DNA from: DASVVT01 sp036386415
GTDB taxonomy: Bacteria > Acidobacteriota > Blastocatellia > Pyrinomonadales > Pyrinomonadaceae
DNA: 64,000 bases
NCBI GenBank assembly: GCA_036386415.1
Contig: DASVVT010000072.1
Span: 1-64,000, forward strand
Direction: 5' to 3'
Both the position numbers and the translations under genes were made by a program. Position 1 is the first letter of the stretch; each line of letters begins with the position of its first letter. The notes below the pieces were generated by a model. The model saw only the letters and a program-made list of their open reading frames with translations. It was not told the origin of the DNA and ran no database searches. Shown in pieces: positions 42,817 through 52,415 of the stretch.

Positions 42817-42881
42817 AAGGGGGAGTACGGGCGCATCCCACATTGATGATCTCTTGCGCCCTCACCCGAAAGAGTTTCTGC

Positions 42882-43475
42882 ATGGTATACGAGATAGAGA
42901 CCGCACGCCTTTATCTTCGTCAGTTCAAAGCTGGCGATCTGGACGACCTGCATCCCATCTTTAACGATGCGGATGTCGTCAGATACCTGAAAGCGGATCT
43001 ACCCGTATCAAGGGAAGAGACAGAGCGCGCCCTGCTCAGCATCATCCAGCACTGGGAACGGCACGGCTTCGGCAGGTGGGCTGTCATAGACAAAGAGGCG
43101 GGCGGGCTGATCGGCTACGGCGGTCTGCGAAATCTACAAGGGACGCCTGAGCTGGTCTACCTGCTCGACAAGGCTTTCTGGGGAAGGGGTCTGGCGACGG
43201 AGCTAGCCAGGGCATGTCTCAAGTGGGGCTTCGAGAATCTCTCCTGTGAGCGCATCGTCGCCATCACTCGCCCTGAACATACAGCCTCGCGCCGCATCAT
43301 GGAAAAGATCGGCATGACCTACGAGAAGGACACCTGCTACCTTGACATAAATGTCGTGCAGTACACCATCTCTCGCACGTCCTATCCGTCCCTCTGTATT
43401 CTCAACCAGATTCCCTTCTCATGTGTCGCAGAGACAGCACCGCCGGACGCAGACCCACGGCGCACAGGGTATTAA
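42882..43475 (+). CDS. GNAT N-acetyltransferase (RimJ/RimL-like)
   Basis: This 197-residue GNAT enzyme has ETARLYLRQFKAGDLDDL at the start, IGYGGLRNLQGTPELVYLLD, the acetyl-CoA loop WGRGLATELARACLKWGF and NTASR-like EHTASRRIMEKIGM. It resembles RimJ/RimL-type acetyltransferases acting on protein N-termini or small amines. The last 45 residues are atypical (SYPSLCILNQIPFSC) and may be a frame extension past the normal end, so the C-terminus is suspect. ATG 42882 is chosen because the fold starts there. Confidence 0.82.
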   Translation: MVYEIETARLYLRQFKAGDLDDLHPIFNDADVVRYLKADLPVSREETERALLSIIQHWERHGFGRWAVIDKEAGGLIGYGGLRNLQGTPELVYLLDKAFWGRGLATELARACLKWGFENLSCERIVAITRPEHTASRRIMEKIGMTYEKDTCYLDINVVQYTISRTSYPSLCILNQIPFSCVAETAPPDADPRRTGY

Positions 43476-43806
43476 TGAAAGCTTGATGCCCGGCTCTCTT
43501 CTGTCCAGTACCGTTTCAAATAGAAGTAGAGGGCGACGAAGAGATAGCTCACTCCAAAGTTACGAAGGAAACCGCAGAGGGCGCAGAGACTAAATTTCTC
43601 TGCGCCCTCTGCGGTTTCCCTGTGTTGAATAAGATACGCCGCCCGCTCAAGCTGACCCTCATCCGAAATCCGTTGACATATCTTCAGATGGGGATTTATC
43701 TTGTGAATCAACTTCGGTCGTCGATATAAATGGTTGTGTAGCTGGTAGTAGACTCTATTCCCCTGACCGTCTCCCCCATCTGCAATGTTCTACTCAAGTG
43801 AGAGCA
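43476..43806. other. Intergenic region with a family A-like repeat
   Basis: No gene other than the repeat at 43567-43619. The rest, including the 190 bases before the secreted protein, shows nothing I recognise. Confidence 0.4.
43567..43619. repeat. Family A variant inverted repeat, copy 6
   Basis: A perfect 23-base hairpin: left arm at 43567-43589 starts GGAAACCGCAGAGGGCGCAG, right arm at 43597-43619, loop CTAAATT. It uses GCAGAG words in place of GCAAAG. Confidence 0.85.
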
Positions 43807-46614
43807 ATGAAGAGAAGCCCTCGTCGCTACCGGTCATACCTAACAGTTCTAGTAGTGTGTGTGCTTCTGAGCGCAGGCTATTTGACCCATGCGCAGAAGC
43901 AAGAAGGACAGGCATCTGAGGCGCCAGAACTCGTCGAGCGTGTCCAGAGCGGCGTCGATGCCGCGACGCAAACCTCAGGGGTGCGCGGCGGTTCCGTCCG
44001 TTCAGTGGTGGTCAATTTCGCCAAGTTAGCCAGGCTGGAATCTTTCCGTGGCCTTCCACAGAGCGAACCCAAAGCTATCAGAGAGCCGCTGCCCGGCCCC
44101 CTGCCACGGCACACTCCGGAGCGCGCGACGCCGAGTTTCAGCGAGCCGGAAGCTTTTAGTGCGACCCCGAATGCTCCACAGGTCGCCTCTCCGGCTCCGG
44201 CTTCGAGTTTCAAAGCGCTTGAGGATAATGGGACGAGCGTTCCTCCCGACACGAACGGAGCCGTCGGCCCATACCATTTGATGGTCACGCACAATACTCA
44301 GCTACGCATTCAGACGAAGACGGGCGGCCATTTGAGCACCGTCACCCTCAACGAGTTCTGGTCGGGACTCGGCGCGTCCATCACGTTCGACCCCAGGGTG
44401 CTCTACGACCCTTACGGCAAGCGCTGGATGATCACTGCCGTCGCCGATTATGACTCGCCCAACGCAGCCGTCCTAATCGGCGTCTCTCAGACGAGCGATC
44501 CGACTGGCTTGTGGAAGCTCTACAAGGTGGACGTAGACTCTCGCAACACTGCCTGGGCGGACTACCCGAGTCTGGGGTTCAATAAGAACTGGATCGTCGT
44601 CACCGTCAACATGTTCACCAACTTCGAAAGAAGCTTCAAGCAAACACAGATCTACGCCTTCAATAAAGCTAATCTGTATGCCTTTGGCGCATCGGCCAGC
44701 CACACACTGTTTGAAGAACCGAACGGCTTTACGATGGTTCCCGCCGCCACCTATCACACTACACTCGCCGCTCTATATATGGTCGAAGAGTGGGACGGCG
44801 GCTCGCAACTGAGAATCAGCAGCCTCACGGGAACTGCCAGCGCGCCCGCGTACAGTACAGCCCATAGCTTTCCCACCAGCTCCGACATCTGGGGCTCAAG
44901 TCCATGGAGCAGAGCCGATCTACTGCCCCAGCTCAGCTCGAATAAGCTGATTCAGGCCAACGACTCGCGCATTCAAAATGTAGTCTATCGCAATGATTCG
45001 CTCTGGTGCGCGCAGACCATTTTTCTCACGCGTCAAACGCGGGATCGTAGCGCCATCCAGTGGTGGCAACTCTCTCCAACTGGCTCCGTCCAGCAAAGAG
45101 GGCGCATTGAGGATGAGACCGGCCAAACGTTATACGCCTACCCATCCATCGCAGTTAACAGAAACAGAGACGTGCTGATCGGCTTTTCGCGCTTCTCCGC
45201 GCAGCAGTATGTCAGTGCCAATTATGCTTTTCGTGCCGCGACCGATCCGCCGAACACGCTGCGCTCGGATGTCGTGCTTAAAGGCGGGAGCGCCCCTTAC
45301 TATAAAACTCTGACCGGGACGGTAAACCGCTGGGGTGACTACAGCAGTACGGTCGTAGACCCCTCGAATGATCTGGACATGTGGACTCTTCAGGAGTATG
45401 CCGCGCCCGTTTCAGGAGGCACGAGCCGCTGGGGCACCTGGTGGGGACGCATCGCTCTGGGATCGTCTCCGCCGACTCCTGACATACTGCTCGATACGGT
45501 GACGGCCACGGATACGGGAAGCGATACGGACACAGTGATCGAGCCCGGCGAGGGCGCGACGCTCCAGGTCAAGCTACGCAACACAGGTTCGGCCACCGCG
45601 ACAGCCGTGAGCGGGAAATTAACGACCACAACACAGGGCGTCACCATCACGTCGGACACTTCCAGCTATCCAAACCTCGCGGCGACATCGGGAGCGGGAA
45701 CGAACGCCACGCCTTTTGCCTTCAAAGTGGCATCCACTGTGCGTTGCGGTCAGCTTCTCTCCTTCACCCTGACGGTGACGTATAGCGGCGGCAGTAGCCC
45801 GCGCACCTTAAAATTTACCGTCCCGACAGGAAATCGCGGCACGGCCACCGTTGAGAAGCCTCGCTCCGGGACGCCCGTCAAGATTGGCGAGCCTGCCACG
45901 GAGTCTGATCCTCCGGTCAGGACTCAGGTCAGGCTTGCGGTCAGCGGCGGGACAGGTAATATCTCTGATCTCAACTTCAAGATCGGCGGAACCCAGTGCA
46001 CAGCCGCCGCCGGGGCGACGACCGTCGGCCTAGACCATACGCGGGTCGGCGACCTGTCCATCAGGCTCACCTCTCCGCAGGGCACGGTTGTTAATCTGAT
46101 GAGTCGGCCAGGCGGCGCAAGCAATCCGGGTAATAACTTCTGCAACATGGTGCTGGACGACGACACCACTAATCCCTCTATTCAGAGCATCCCGTCAACA
46201 GGTGCTGGTGCGCCCTACAGCAACACCTACAAGCCTGCCAACCCGCTCTCTGTCTTCGACGGTCAGAACCCGAACGGGACATGGACTCTGACGGTCACGG
46301 ACAGCGTGCATGGAGAGACCGGCTACGTGCGGGCGTTCTCATTAATCATCACTCCCTGCGTGTGCTCTACGACGACTGCCGCGCTCGGAGCACCCGTCGA
46401 GATCAGAAGCGACGCCGCGCTGGCAAGCCTGAGCACGGATGAGACAACTTCCGCGCGCGACTTTTCTGAACAGGGCGACCTGATACGGAAGCCGTATTTG
46501 GCGGCGCTCTTTGCGGGCACAGAAACGACACCCATCCACATTGAGGGTGCGCTATTGCGTGCGGCCTTAGTGTCGAATCAGAACGATGATCTGCGCTCTC
46601 GGCTGGCTAGGTAA
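43807..46614 (+). CDS. Large secreted protein with proprotein convertase P domain
   Basis: This 935-residue secreted protein has a signal peptide (SYLTVLVVCVLLSAGYLTHA), a Pro-rich linker, then a long beta-propeller-like region (residues about 140-560: GTSVPPDTNGAVGPYHLM, VLYDPYGKRWMITAVADYD, GLWKLYKVDVDSRN), a CARDB-like domain (about 565-680) and a proprotein convertase P domain (about 690-850: VGDLSIRLTSPQGTVVNLMS, NGTWTLTVTDSVHGETGYVR). The P domain is common at the end of secreted bacterial proteases, but no protease catalytic triad is visible. The ATG at 43807 is preferred over a GTG three codons upstream. Confidence 0.82.
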   Translation: MKRSPRRYRSYLTVLVVCVLLSAGYLTHAQKQEGQASEAPELVERVQSGVDAATQTSGVRGGSVRSVVVNFAKLARLESFRGLPQSEPKAIREPLPGPLPRHTPERATPSFSEPEAFSATPNAPQVASPAPASSFKALEDNGTSVPPDTNGAVGPYHLMVTHNTQLRIQTKTGGHLSTVTLNEFWSGLGASITFDPRVLYDPYGKRWMITAVADYDSPNAAVLIGVSQTSDPTGLWKLYKVDVDSRNTAWADYPSLGFNKNWIVVTVNMFTNFERSFKQTQIYAFNKANLYAFGASASHTLFEEPNGFTMVPAATYHTTLAALYMVEEWDGGSQLRISSLTGTASAPAYSTAHSFPTSSDIWGSSPWSRADLLPQLSSNKLIQANDSRIQNVVYRNDSLWCAQTIFLTRQTRDRSAIQWWQLSPTGSVQQRGRIEDETGQTLYAYPSIAVNRNRDVLIGFSRFSAQQYVSANYAFRAATDPPNTLRSDVVLKGGSAPYYKTLTGTVNRWGDYSSTVVDPSNDLDMWTLQEYAAPVSGGTSRWGTWWGRIALGSSPPTPDILLDTVTATDTGSDTDTVIEPGEGATLQVKLRNTGSATATAVSGKLTTTTQGVTITSDTSSYPNLAATSGAGTNATPFAFKVASTVRCGQLLSFTLTVTYSGGSSPRTLKFTVPTGNRGTATVEKPRSGTPVKIGEPATESDPPVRTQVRLAVSGGTGNISDLNFKIGGTQCTAAAGATTVGLDHTRVGDLSIRLTSPQGTVVNLMSRPGGASNPGNNFCNMVLDDDTTNPSIQSIPSTGAGAPYSNTYKPANPLSVFDGQNPNGTWTLTVTDSVHGETGYVRAFSLIITPCVCSTTTAALGAPVEIRSDAALASLSTDETTSARDFSEQGDLIRKPYLAALFAGTETTPIHIEGALLRAALVSNQNDDLRSRLAR

Positions 46615-47237
46615 AGAGGCGCTCAAGCGTGTATGTACGAGTTTCCAAGCCGAGTCAAAATTAAGACGTTCATCCCAAAATCCACGGTTGGGTAATCTCC
46701 CTTTAACGGCGAGGAAAATTCCCCAGAGAGAGCCGCCAAGTTGCATACTCACTTCGCACGCCTACTTTCTTCGCACCCGCGCAAAGAGCCTGTATCTACC
46801 TGATAAACGTTGCCGTCAAGCCTCACGCTTTACTCGGCTGCGAATGAAGTATGCATTCGGTGGCACTCAACTCCATTTATAGATAAAGCAATATCGCGTT
46901 ATTCCCTCTATTTACTGCCCTTTCCGCGCAGTAATCCTCGCTCCTCGAATGGCACAACAGTTGTTATATCAACTCGTAGCCAATCCCTGTAACCAGTGGG
47001 ACGGGGGAGGCCACACGGATGACGAGGCGCACCGGTTTTCAAGAGGAGAGACATGCAAACAGCGGGTCTTCAAAGTGTAATTCAGAGATTGCAGAGACGC
47101 ATTCATGGCCGCCCGGACCATGCAACTTCTGCACCGGCTCACGCGTCTTATCTTATTGAAATATATGACACTTTACTCAATGTAGCGGCAGCCCGCAGGC
47201 CCCCTTTTCGCTAAACTTAACAAATCGTACAAGCATC
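46615..47237. other. Long intergenic region between secreted-protein genes
   Basis: No convincing gene, repeat or RNA. A CGCGCAGTAA word at 46925-46934 recurs near 54823, upstream of another secreted-protein gene, but the match is short. Confidence 0.4.
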
Positions 47238-50200
47238 ATGAATAAGATAGGATCGAATAAACAGCCTTTAGCTTTGCGCGCCTTTAACCTGCCTGCGCCG
47301 GTTGGCATCTTGCGCCGCGTCTTCACACTCTCTCTCTTGATTCTCCTGAGCCTGGGCGGCGGCGCTGCGCTGCTCTCGAACGTAAGCGCGGCCAACATGC
47401 AGGCTGAGCCATCCGTCATCAACGAGCCGCCCATCGCACCGCACTCGATTATCGTCTTTCCGGCGCGCGATTTTGTCTCTGTCAGCGGTTATGATCCGGC
47501 GCAGGGGACTTTGGACATCAGCGTGCTGCGCCGCGACACTACGGGCGGAGGCACGGGTTACGTTGTCGTCAGCACGGCGCACAACCAGCAACCGTCCGAG
47601 GAGGGCGTCGTCGAAGTCAATCATCCCGGCGGCGGATGCTGGGAGACCGTCACGCCGGACATACGCCCCGGCGACATCGTTCGTGTGACGAATGCTCTGG
47701 GAGTTGCAGATCAGACGACCGTGGCTAATGTGACCGCAGAGCGCCCCGTCCGTGTGAACACGACGACCGTGTTGGTTCATGGCACGGCGCAGGACGCTGC
47801 GGGGCTCCCGCTGCCTTTGGACCAGCTTGAGCAGCGACTGGTCAACCCGGATCGCTTCAGCAACGGCAAGCGCACCCTTCGCGCCCCAGGCGACGGCACG
47901 ATCACGTATGACGCGCCGGGCTCGACTAACTGGACGGCCACCTACACAAACTTGAGCGGGGCGAACGTGACGAAGGCTCTGGCCGCAGAGTCTCGTATTC
48001 TGTGGCTCGGAAGAGACGCGGGCGCGGCAACCGAGCTGACCATCTTCGAGACTGGCAATGACGTTTTCGGCGGGCCGCAAGCTCCCTGCAACGCTCCCTC
48101 AGAGAACGGCACGCAAGGGCCTGCCCCCGGCCCCGGCCCTGTGCCAACGGCTCCGTCCTACACGCAGTTGCGCGAGCACCCGGTCGCGCCGCACAGCATC
48201 AGCGTGTTTCCCGAACGTGACTTTGTTTCCGTAGAGGGTTATGACCCCACACAGACCGTCACCATCAACGTGCTTCGTAAGGTCGTCACGAACAACGGCA
48301 CGACCCCCGTCACGACTTATGAGACAGTCGGCGCGGCGCAGAATCTGACCCCTGATGATGCCGGGCTCGTCGAAGTCAATCATCCGGGCGGGGCTTGCTG
48401 GGAAGGACAGACGCCGGACATACGCCCCGGCGACATCATTCGTGTGACGACTTCGGCAGGCGTCGCAGACCAGACGACGGTCGCGGACGTTACCGGCGAA
48501 CGCCCGATCAAGATCAATCCTTTCACAGTCGAAGTTCATGGGAGCGCGCAGGACGCGCAAGGCAATCCGCTGCCGCTCGACCAGCTTGAGCATCGGCTTT
48601 TAAATCCCAATCAGTTCAGCAACGACAGGCGTACGCTGCGCGCCCCGGGCGATGGAATGATCACGTATGACGCGCCCGGTTCAATCAACTGGACGGCCAC
48701 GTACACAAACCTGATCCCTGCGGATGTCGCGAAAGCGGTTGCTTCCGAATCGCTCGCCATGTGGCTGGGCGTTGATCCGTTGGCCGAGATTGAATCCACT
48801 ATTTACGAGGTCGGCAACGAGGTCTTTCCCGGAGCGCAAGCCCCCTGCACGACCGTCTTCGAGCCGAGGCTGTCTGTGACAGCCAATCCGAAGACCGGCC
48901 TGCGCAACGCTCCCGTCACGGTCACGCTCACGGCTTCAGAGCCCGAAGCCGTCATTTACTACACGACGGATGGAAGTCATCCGACCACTTTCAGCACGAA
49001 GTATTTCGGGACGATTAACCTGGATGCGCCGACGACTCTGAAATTCATGGCGACAGACAAGGCGAGCACCGGTCTTACTTCGCAGGTCTTCATGGAGACC
49101 TACATCATAGACACTGTAGCCCCTGCCAAGCCTGCTGCGCCCGATCTGGACGCGGCGAGCGACACGGGCGATTCAGACACGGACAACGTGACACGCAGCA
49201 AGGCGCCCACCTTCAACGGCAGCGCCGAAGCAGGCTCAACGGTCAAGCTCTTCATAGACGACGTGCAGAAAGGGAGCGGCATCGCTGACGCGAGCGGCGC
49301 TTACCGCATCAGGTCGGCTTCGCTCAATGACGGTCTGCATAGCGCGACGGTAATAGCGACGGACTTCGCCGGTAACGCCAGCGCGGAATCCGCTGCGCTC
49401 AGCCTGACCGTCGATGCGGTTGTGCCCGCCGTTCCTTCCACGCCCGATCTGCTGGCGACGACCGACACGGGCTTTTCCAACGCGGATAACTACACGAAGG
49501 ACAGCACTCCTACGTTACGCGGGACTGCCGAAGCGCGCTCAACCGTCAAGCTCTTCTTTGGCGCTGTGGAAAAAGGGAGCGTTACGGCTACAAGCAGCGG
49601 CGTCTACCAGATTGTGACGGGCGCTCTGGCCGACGGCGTCTATTCCGTGCGCGCGAAAGCCATTGATCCGGCGGGCAACGAGAGCACGGCTTCGGCGACA
49701 CTCACACTGACCGTCGATACTGCCAACCGTGGAGTGCTTGCCAATCCCAAAGGCGGTCTCTACGGCGAGTCCGTCTCCGTCTCTCTCTCAGGCGAGCCGG
49801 GCGCGCGCATCTACTTCACTCAGAACGGAACCAATCCGAACACGTCCAGCCCGCGCTATACTGCGGCGATCAACATCACGACGACGCGAACGCTGAAGTT
49901 CATGTCCGTCGATCAGGCGGGCAACCAGTCTGTCATCTCGACTGAGACTTACACGCTGGCCGCGCCTGCTGCTCCGACGGGTCTCGTCGCGAGCAGCCCG
50001 ACGCAAGGCCAGGTCGCCCTGCGTTGGGTCGATAACTCAACCAACGAAGCGAGCTTCCGCATAGAGCGTTCGACCAATGCGACCACGGGCTTCGCGCAGG
50101 TCGGCACAGTCAACGCCAACACCATCACCTACAGAGATGTAACGGGCGCAAGAGGGACGACCTACTTCTATCGCATACGCGCCGTCAATAGCATTGGCGT

Positions 50201-50240
50201 TTCCAATAACTCGAATACGGTGAGCGTTCGCGTCAAGTAG
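47238..50240 (+). CDS. Large secreted multi-domain protein with tandem repeats
   Basis: This 1000-residue protein has a signal peptide (LSLLILLSLGGGAALLSNVS), then a tandem duplication of a novel module of about 220 residues (about 66-284 and 316-537), each with PHSIxVFPxRDFVSVxGYDP, HPGGxCWE and TYDAPGSxNWTATYTNL. After this come a chitobiase C-terminal-type domain (about 540-625: VIYYTTDGSHPTT), two Ig-like domains (about 631-830: GSTVKLFIDDVQKGS), a second chitobiase-type domain (about 833-912) and a fibronectin-III domain (from about 915: RWVDNSTNEASFRIERSTN). Probably a surface adhesin or glycan-binding protein. Confidence 0.82.
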   Translation: MNKIGSNKQPLALRAFNLPAPVGILRRVFTLSLLILLSLGGGAALLSNVSAANMQAEPSVINEPPIAPHSIIVFPARDFVSVSGYDPAQGTLDISVLRRDTTGGGTGYVVVSTAHNQQPSEEGVVEVNHPGGGCWETVTPDIRPGDIVRVTNALGVADQTTVANVTAERPVRVNTTTVLVHGTAQDAAGLPLPLDQLEQRLVNPDRFSNGKRTLRAPGDGTITYDAPGSTNWTATYTNLSGANVTKALAAESRILWLGRDAGAATELTIFETGNDVFGGPQAPCNAPSENGTQGPAPGPGPVPTAPSYTQLREHPVAPHSISVFPERDFVSVEGYDPTQTVTINVLRKVVTNNGTTPVTTYETVGAAQNLTPDDAGLVEVNHPGGACWEGQTPDIRPGDIIRVTTSAGVADQTTVADVTGERPIKINPFTVEVHGSAQDAQGNPLPLDQLEHRLLNPNQFSNDRRTLRAPGDGMITYDAPGSINWTATYTNLIPADVAKAVASESLAMWLGVDPLAEIESTIYEVGNEVFPGAQAPCTTVFEPRLSVTANPKTGLRNAPVTVTLTASEPEAVIYYTTDGSHPTTFSTKYFGTINLDAPTTLKFMATDKASTGLTSQVFMETYIIDTVAPAKPAAPDLDAASDTGDSDTDNVTRSKAPTFNGSAEAGSTVKLFIDDVQKGSGIADASGAYRIRSASLNDGLHSATVIATDFAGNASAESAALSLTVDAVVPAVPSTPDLLATTDTGFSNADNYTKDSTPTLRGTAEARSTVKLFFGAVEKGSVTATSSGVYQIVTGALADGVYSVRAKAIDPAGNESTASATLTLTVDTANRGVLANPKGGLYGESVSVSLSGEPGARIYFTQNGTNPNTSSPRYTAAINITTTRTLKFMSVDQAGNQSVISTETYTLAAPAAPTGLVASSPTQGQVALRWVDNSTNEASFRIERSTNATTGFAQVGTVNANTITYRDVTGARGTTYFYRIRAVNSIGVSNNSNTVSVRVK

Positions 50241-50256
50241 CAAGCAATAAGGAAGC

Positions 50257-50466
50257 AAAGCGCCGGAGGCGCGACATACCAGTAGCCCACGACGCCAGTC
50301 GTGGGTAGATGTTAGATAAACAAACCGGAGCCCCTGGAAGCGGCGGCATAATTCTCAAGTTGAAGATTATGCCGCCCCTCCAGGGGCTTCGACTCCTTTG
50401 TCTGACTGTTTCCCACTCCTCTAGTCTTGGGCTACTAATATACCGCCCCTACCGGGGCTGTTTCAG
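50257..50466. repeat. Family C inverted repeat, copy 2
   Basis: Shares word order with the copy at 6952-7190: AGCGCCGGAGGCGCGAC, AGTAGCCCACGACGC, ATTATGCCGCCCC, then GGGCTACT and CCGGGGCTG. An inner hairpin (GGAGCCCCTGGA / TCCAGGGGCTTC, and GGCGGCATAAT / ATTATGCCGCC) is stronger than in copy 1. It overlaps the last codons of the STELLO-like gene. Confidence 0.8.
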
Positions 50467-51462
50467 ATCGCTGAGCCAGGCTTCGACCAACTCTAATTCC
50501 TGCTTCTCAATCCAGCCCATACTGACCAGTTTCTCATAGCAACTCAGAAGATTCTCTCCGATGCTCTCGACGCCGGATCGCAGTTGCAGGGAGGCGAGCG
50601 CTTCACAGATCGCACTGTTGTTTAAGTAGCCCGGGACTTCATCCTTGAAGTCGCGCATCAGGTCATGCTCATTGCGCTCCTGCCGGACGGTCGGCTCGTG
50701 AAAGAGAACTCCCCAGCCGTTGGCCCAGGCGATCCGCTGCGCGATGAAGCTGCGCCAGATATCCGTCATACGGAAAGAGCAGTACGCGGGCAGGTAAAGA
50801 AGCGGGAAGGCGTCAGACCACCAGGCCGTATTCTGGCTGTTAAACGGACACCAGGCGCCCTCTCTCAAGGCCACCCGCCGGTCTTTCGTGAATGATTGAG
50901 GAAGCTCAAGCAGCAGGCGATAGACCGCATCGACATCCGGGTTTTCGTCCGCCAGACCCTGCTGGATCGGACAATCGACGGCCTCCGACAGGAGAGATTC
51001 AAAAGGAGGCAGGCTGGATTTGATGCTATCGAGCGGCAGCCCCCTCGGCCAGATGTTCGCTTCCGAAAAGTAGCTGTAAACGTTCACCCAGCCGTGCCCG
51101 CCAAGCGTTTTGACCGCTTGCTGATGGCGGCTCCGCCGCGTCTCCCAGAACTCTTTGTAAGGAATGTTGTCGTCATCAGTTTCGATGATGATAGACGCGC
51201 CCTCGCGTATGGCCTGTAGGTAGCCTATGTTCTTGCGAGCATAATGGCGCGTCGGGCACATCAACGCGAACTCGAATCCGAGATCGCGTTGCTCTGCGAG
51301 ACCGTAGAAGCGGCAGCCTTCGAGCTGGAAGTCTGCCGGGCTGGGCTCGTCGCCGATCAAGATGAAGTGGTAGCCGTGCGCCTTGCAGCCTTCGGCGAGC
51401 TGTCGCAAAACCGTGTTGGGTTTCGCAATCGAGGTGACGACCAGTGCGACCGATTCTCTCAT
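50449..51462 (-). CDS. STELLO-like glycosyltransferase (DUF288)
   Basis: This 337-residue protein matches the STELLO/DUF288 family. ALVVTSIAKPNTVLRQLAEG opens a GT-A-like fold; ARKNIGYLQAIREGA followed by IIIETDDDN is the family signature around the DxD-like metal site (about residues 75-99). Later PFNSQNTAWW and FRMTDIWRSFIAQRIAW also match. Plant members act on the secretory glycan machinery; bacterial members lie in polysaccharide loci. The last five codons and stop (LKQPR) are supplied by the family C repeat, so the original end may have been lost. Confidence 0.8.
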   Translation of the reverse strand: MRESVALVVTSIAKPNTVLRQLAEGCKAHGYHFILIGDEPSPADFQLEGCRFYGLAEQRDLGFEFALMCPTRHYARKNIGYLQAIREGASIIIETDDDNIPYKEFWETRRSRHQQAVKTLGGHGWVNVYSYFSEANIWPRGLPLDSIKSSLPPFESLLSEAVDCPIQQGLADENPDVDAVYRLLLELPQSFTKDRRVALREGAWCPFNSQNTAWWSDAFPLLYLPAYCSFRMTDIWRSFIAQRIAWANGWGVLFHEPTVRQERNEHDLMRDFKDEVPGYLNNSAICEALASLQLRSGVESIGENLLSCYEKLVSMGWIEKQELELVEAWLSDLKQPR

Positions 51463-51493
51463 GGAAGTTGAGTTTGCCCGTGGAGGCGAGGAG

Positions 51494-52258
51494 TTATAGA
51501 GCGCCCTGCATACGCAGCCGGAACAGACGCCACAAATTGCTGAAGGAATCCTTGATCACCTTATTGCTGATGTTGTGGCTGGCGGCGCGGTAATGTATGG
51601 GGACTTCGCTGATTTGCAGGTGACGACAATAGGCTTTGATCTCGGTCTGGAAGAAAGGGCCGCGCGATTGAATCCCTCTGTTCAATACATTCTCCAGCGC
51701 CGGACGCGAAAACATCTCGAACCCACTGGTCATGTCCGAGAGCTTCGTCCCCAAAAGCGTGTTAGCCAGGATCGTGCCTCCGCGACTGAGGATATATCTC
51801 TTGACAGGGCTCTCTGAGATTTCCCCGCCCTCACAAAAGCGGCTGCCAAAGACGCAATCGTGTCCCTCGATCATCCGGTTGAAGAATTTTGGAATGTCGG
51901 AGGGCTGGTGGCTGAACCCTGAATCTATCTCCAGAATCCAATCGCATCCTGACTGGATGGCCTCGCGGTATCCGCGCAGGTATGCATCCACGACGCCCCT
52001 GTTTTCGGGAGCCCAGACGACCTCAAGCCGCGACTCTGTTTTCTGTAGATTCTCTAATAGCTCCCGCGTATTATCTTTGGTTGCTTGATCCAGAATGGCA
52101 AAGAAGGTGACGGCCTTGAAGCCGCGAGAGTTGCACTGCTCTAATACCGCGTTGACGAAAGCCGTGGCCGTCATGCTCTCATTCGCCATCGGGCACACAA
52201 CGCCCAGGCGTACGTCACTGAACCGCAAGCTATCATTGAAATTCTTTGAAGACTTCAT
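51494..52258 (-). CDS. GT2 glycosyltransferase (dolichol-phosphate-mannose-synthase-like)
   Basis: This protein of 254 residues is a GT2 enzyme. LGVVCPMANESMTATAFVNA starts the fold, DWILEIDSGFSHQPSDIP carries the DxD-type metal site, and GSRFCEGG, TLLGTKLSDMTSGFEMFSR is the DPM-synthase-like acceptor segment. The start at 52258 (MKSSKNFND) is chosen as the first Met near the fold; a longer frame upstream looks uncoding. It lies 31 bases from the STELLO-like gene, so the two are probably co-transcribed. Confidence 0.85.
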   Translation of the reverse strand: MKSSKNFNDSLRFSDVRLGVVCPMANESMTATAFVNAVLEQCNSRGFKAVTFFAILDQATKDNTRELLENLQKTESRLEVVWAPENRGVVDAYLRGYREAIQSGCDWILEIDSGFSHQPSDIPKFFNRMIEGHDCVFGSRFCEGGEISESPVKRYILSRGGTILANTLLGTKLSDMTSGFEMFSRPALENVLNRGIQSRGPFFQTEIKAYCRHLQISEVPIHYRAASHNISNKVIKDSFSNLWRLFRLRMQGAL

Positions 52259-52415
52259 AGAGAAACCGTTAGTCGAAATATTTTTGCGAGGGGAAGAATC
52301 TCCTGCACCGCGCACGAAGATCAAACCACCTCAACTCCTGCAAATTAATAGCACTACAAGCAAACCCGGCATTTTAGACTCGTGATCCTATTTTTGCAAT
52401 TTGAGACGGTCGATC

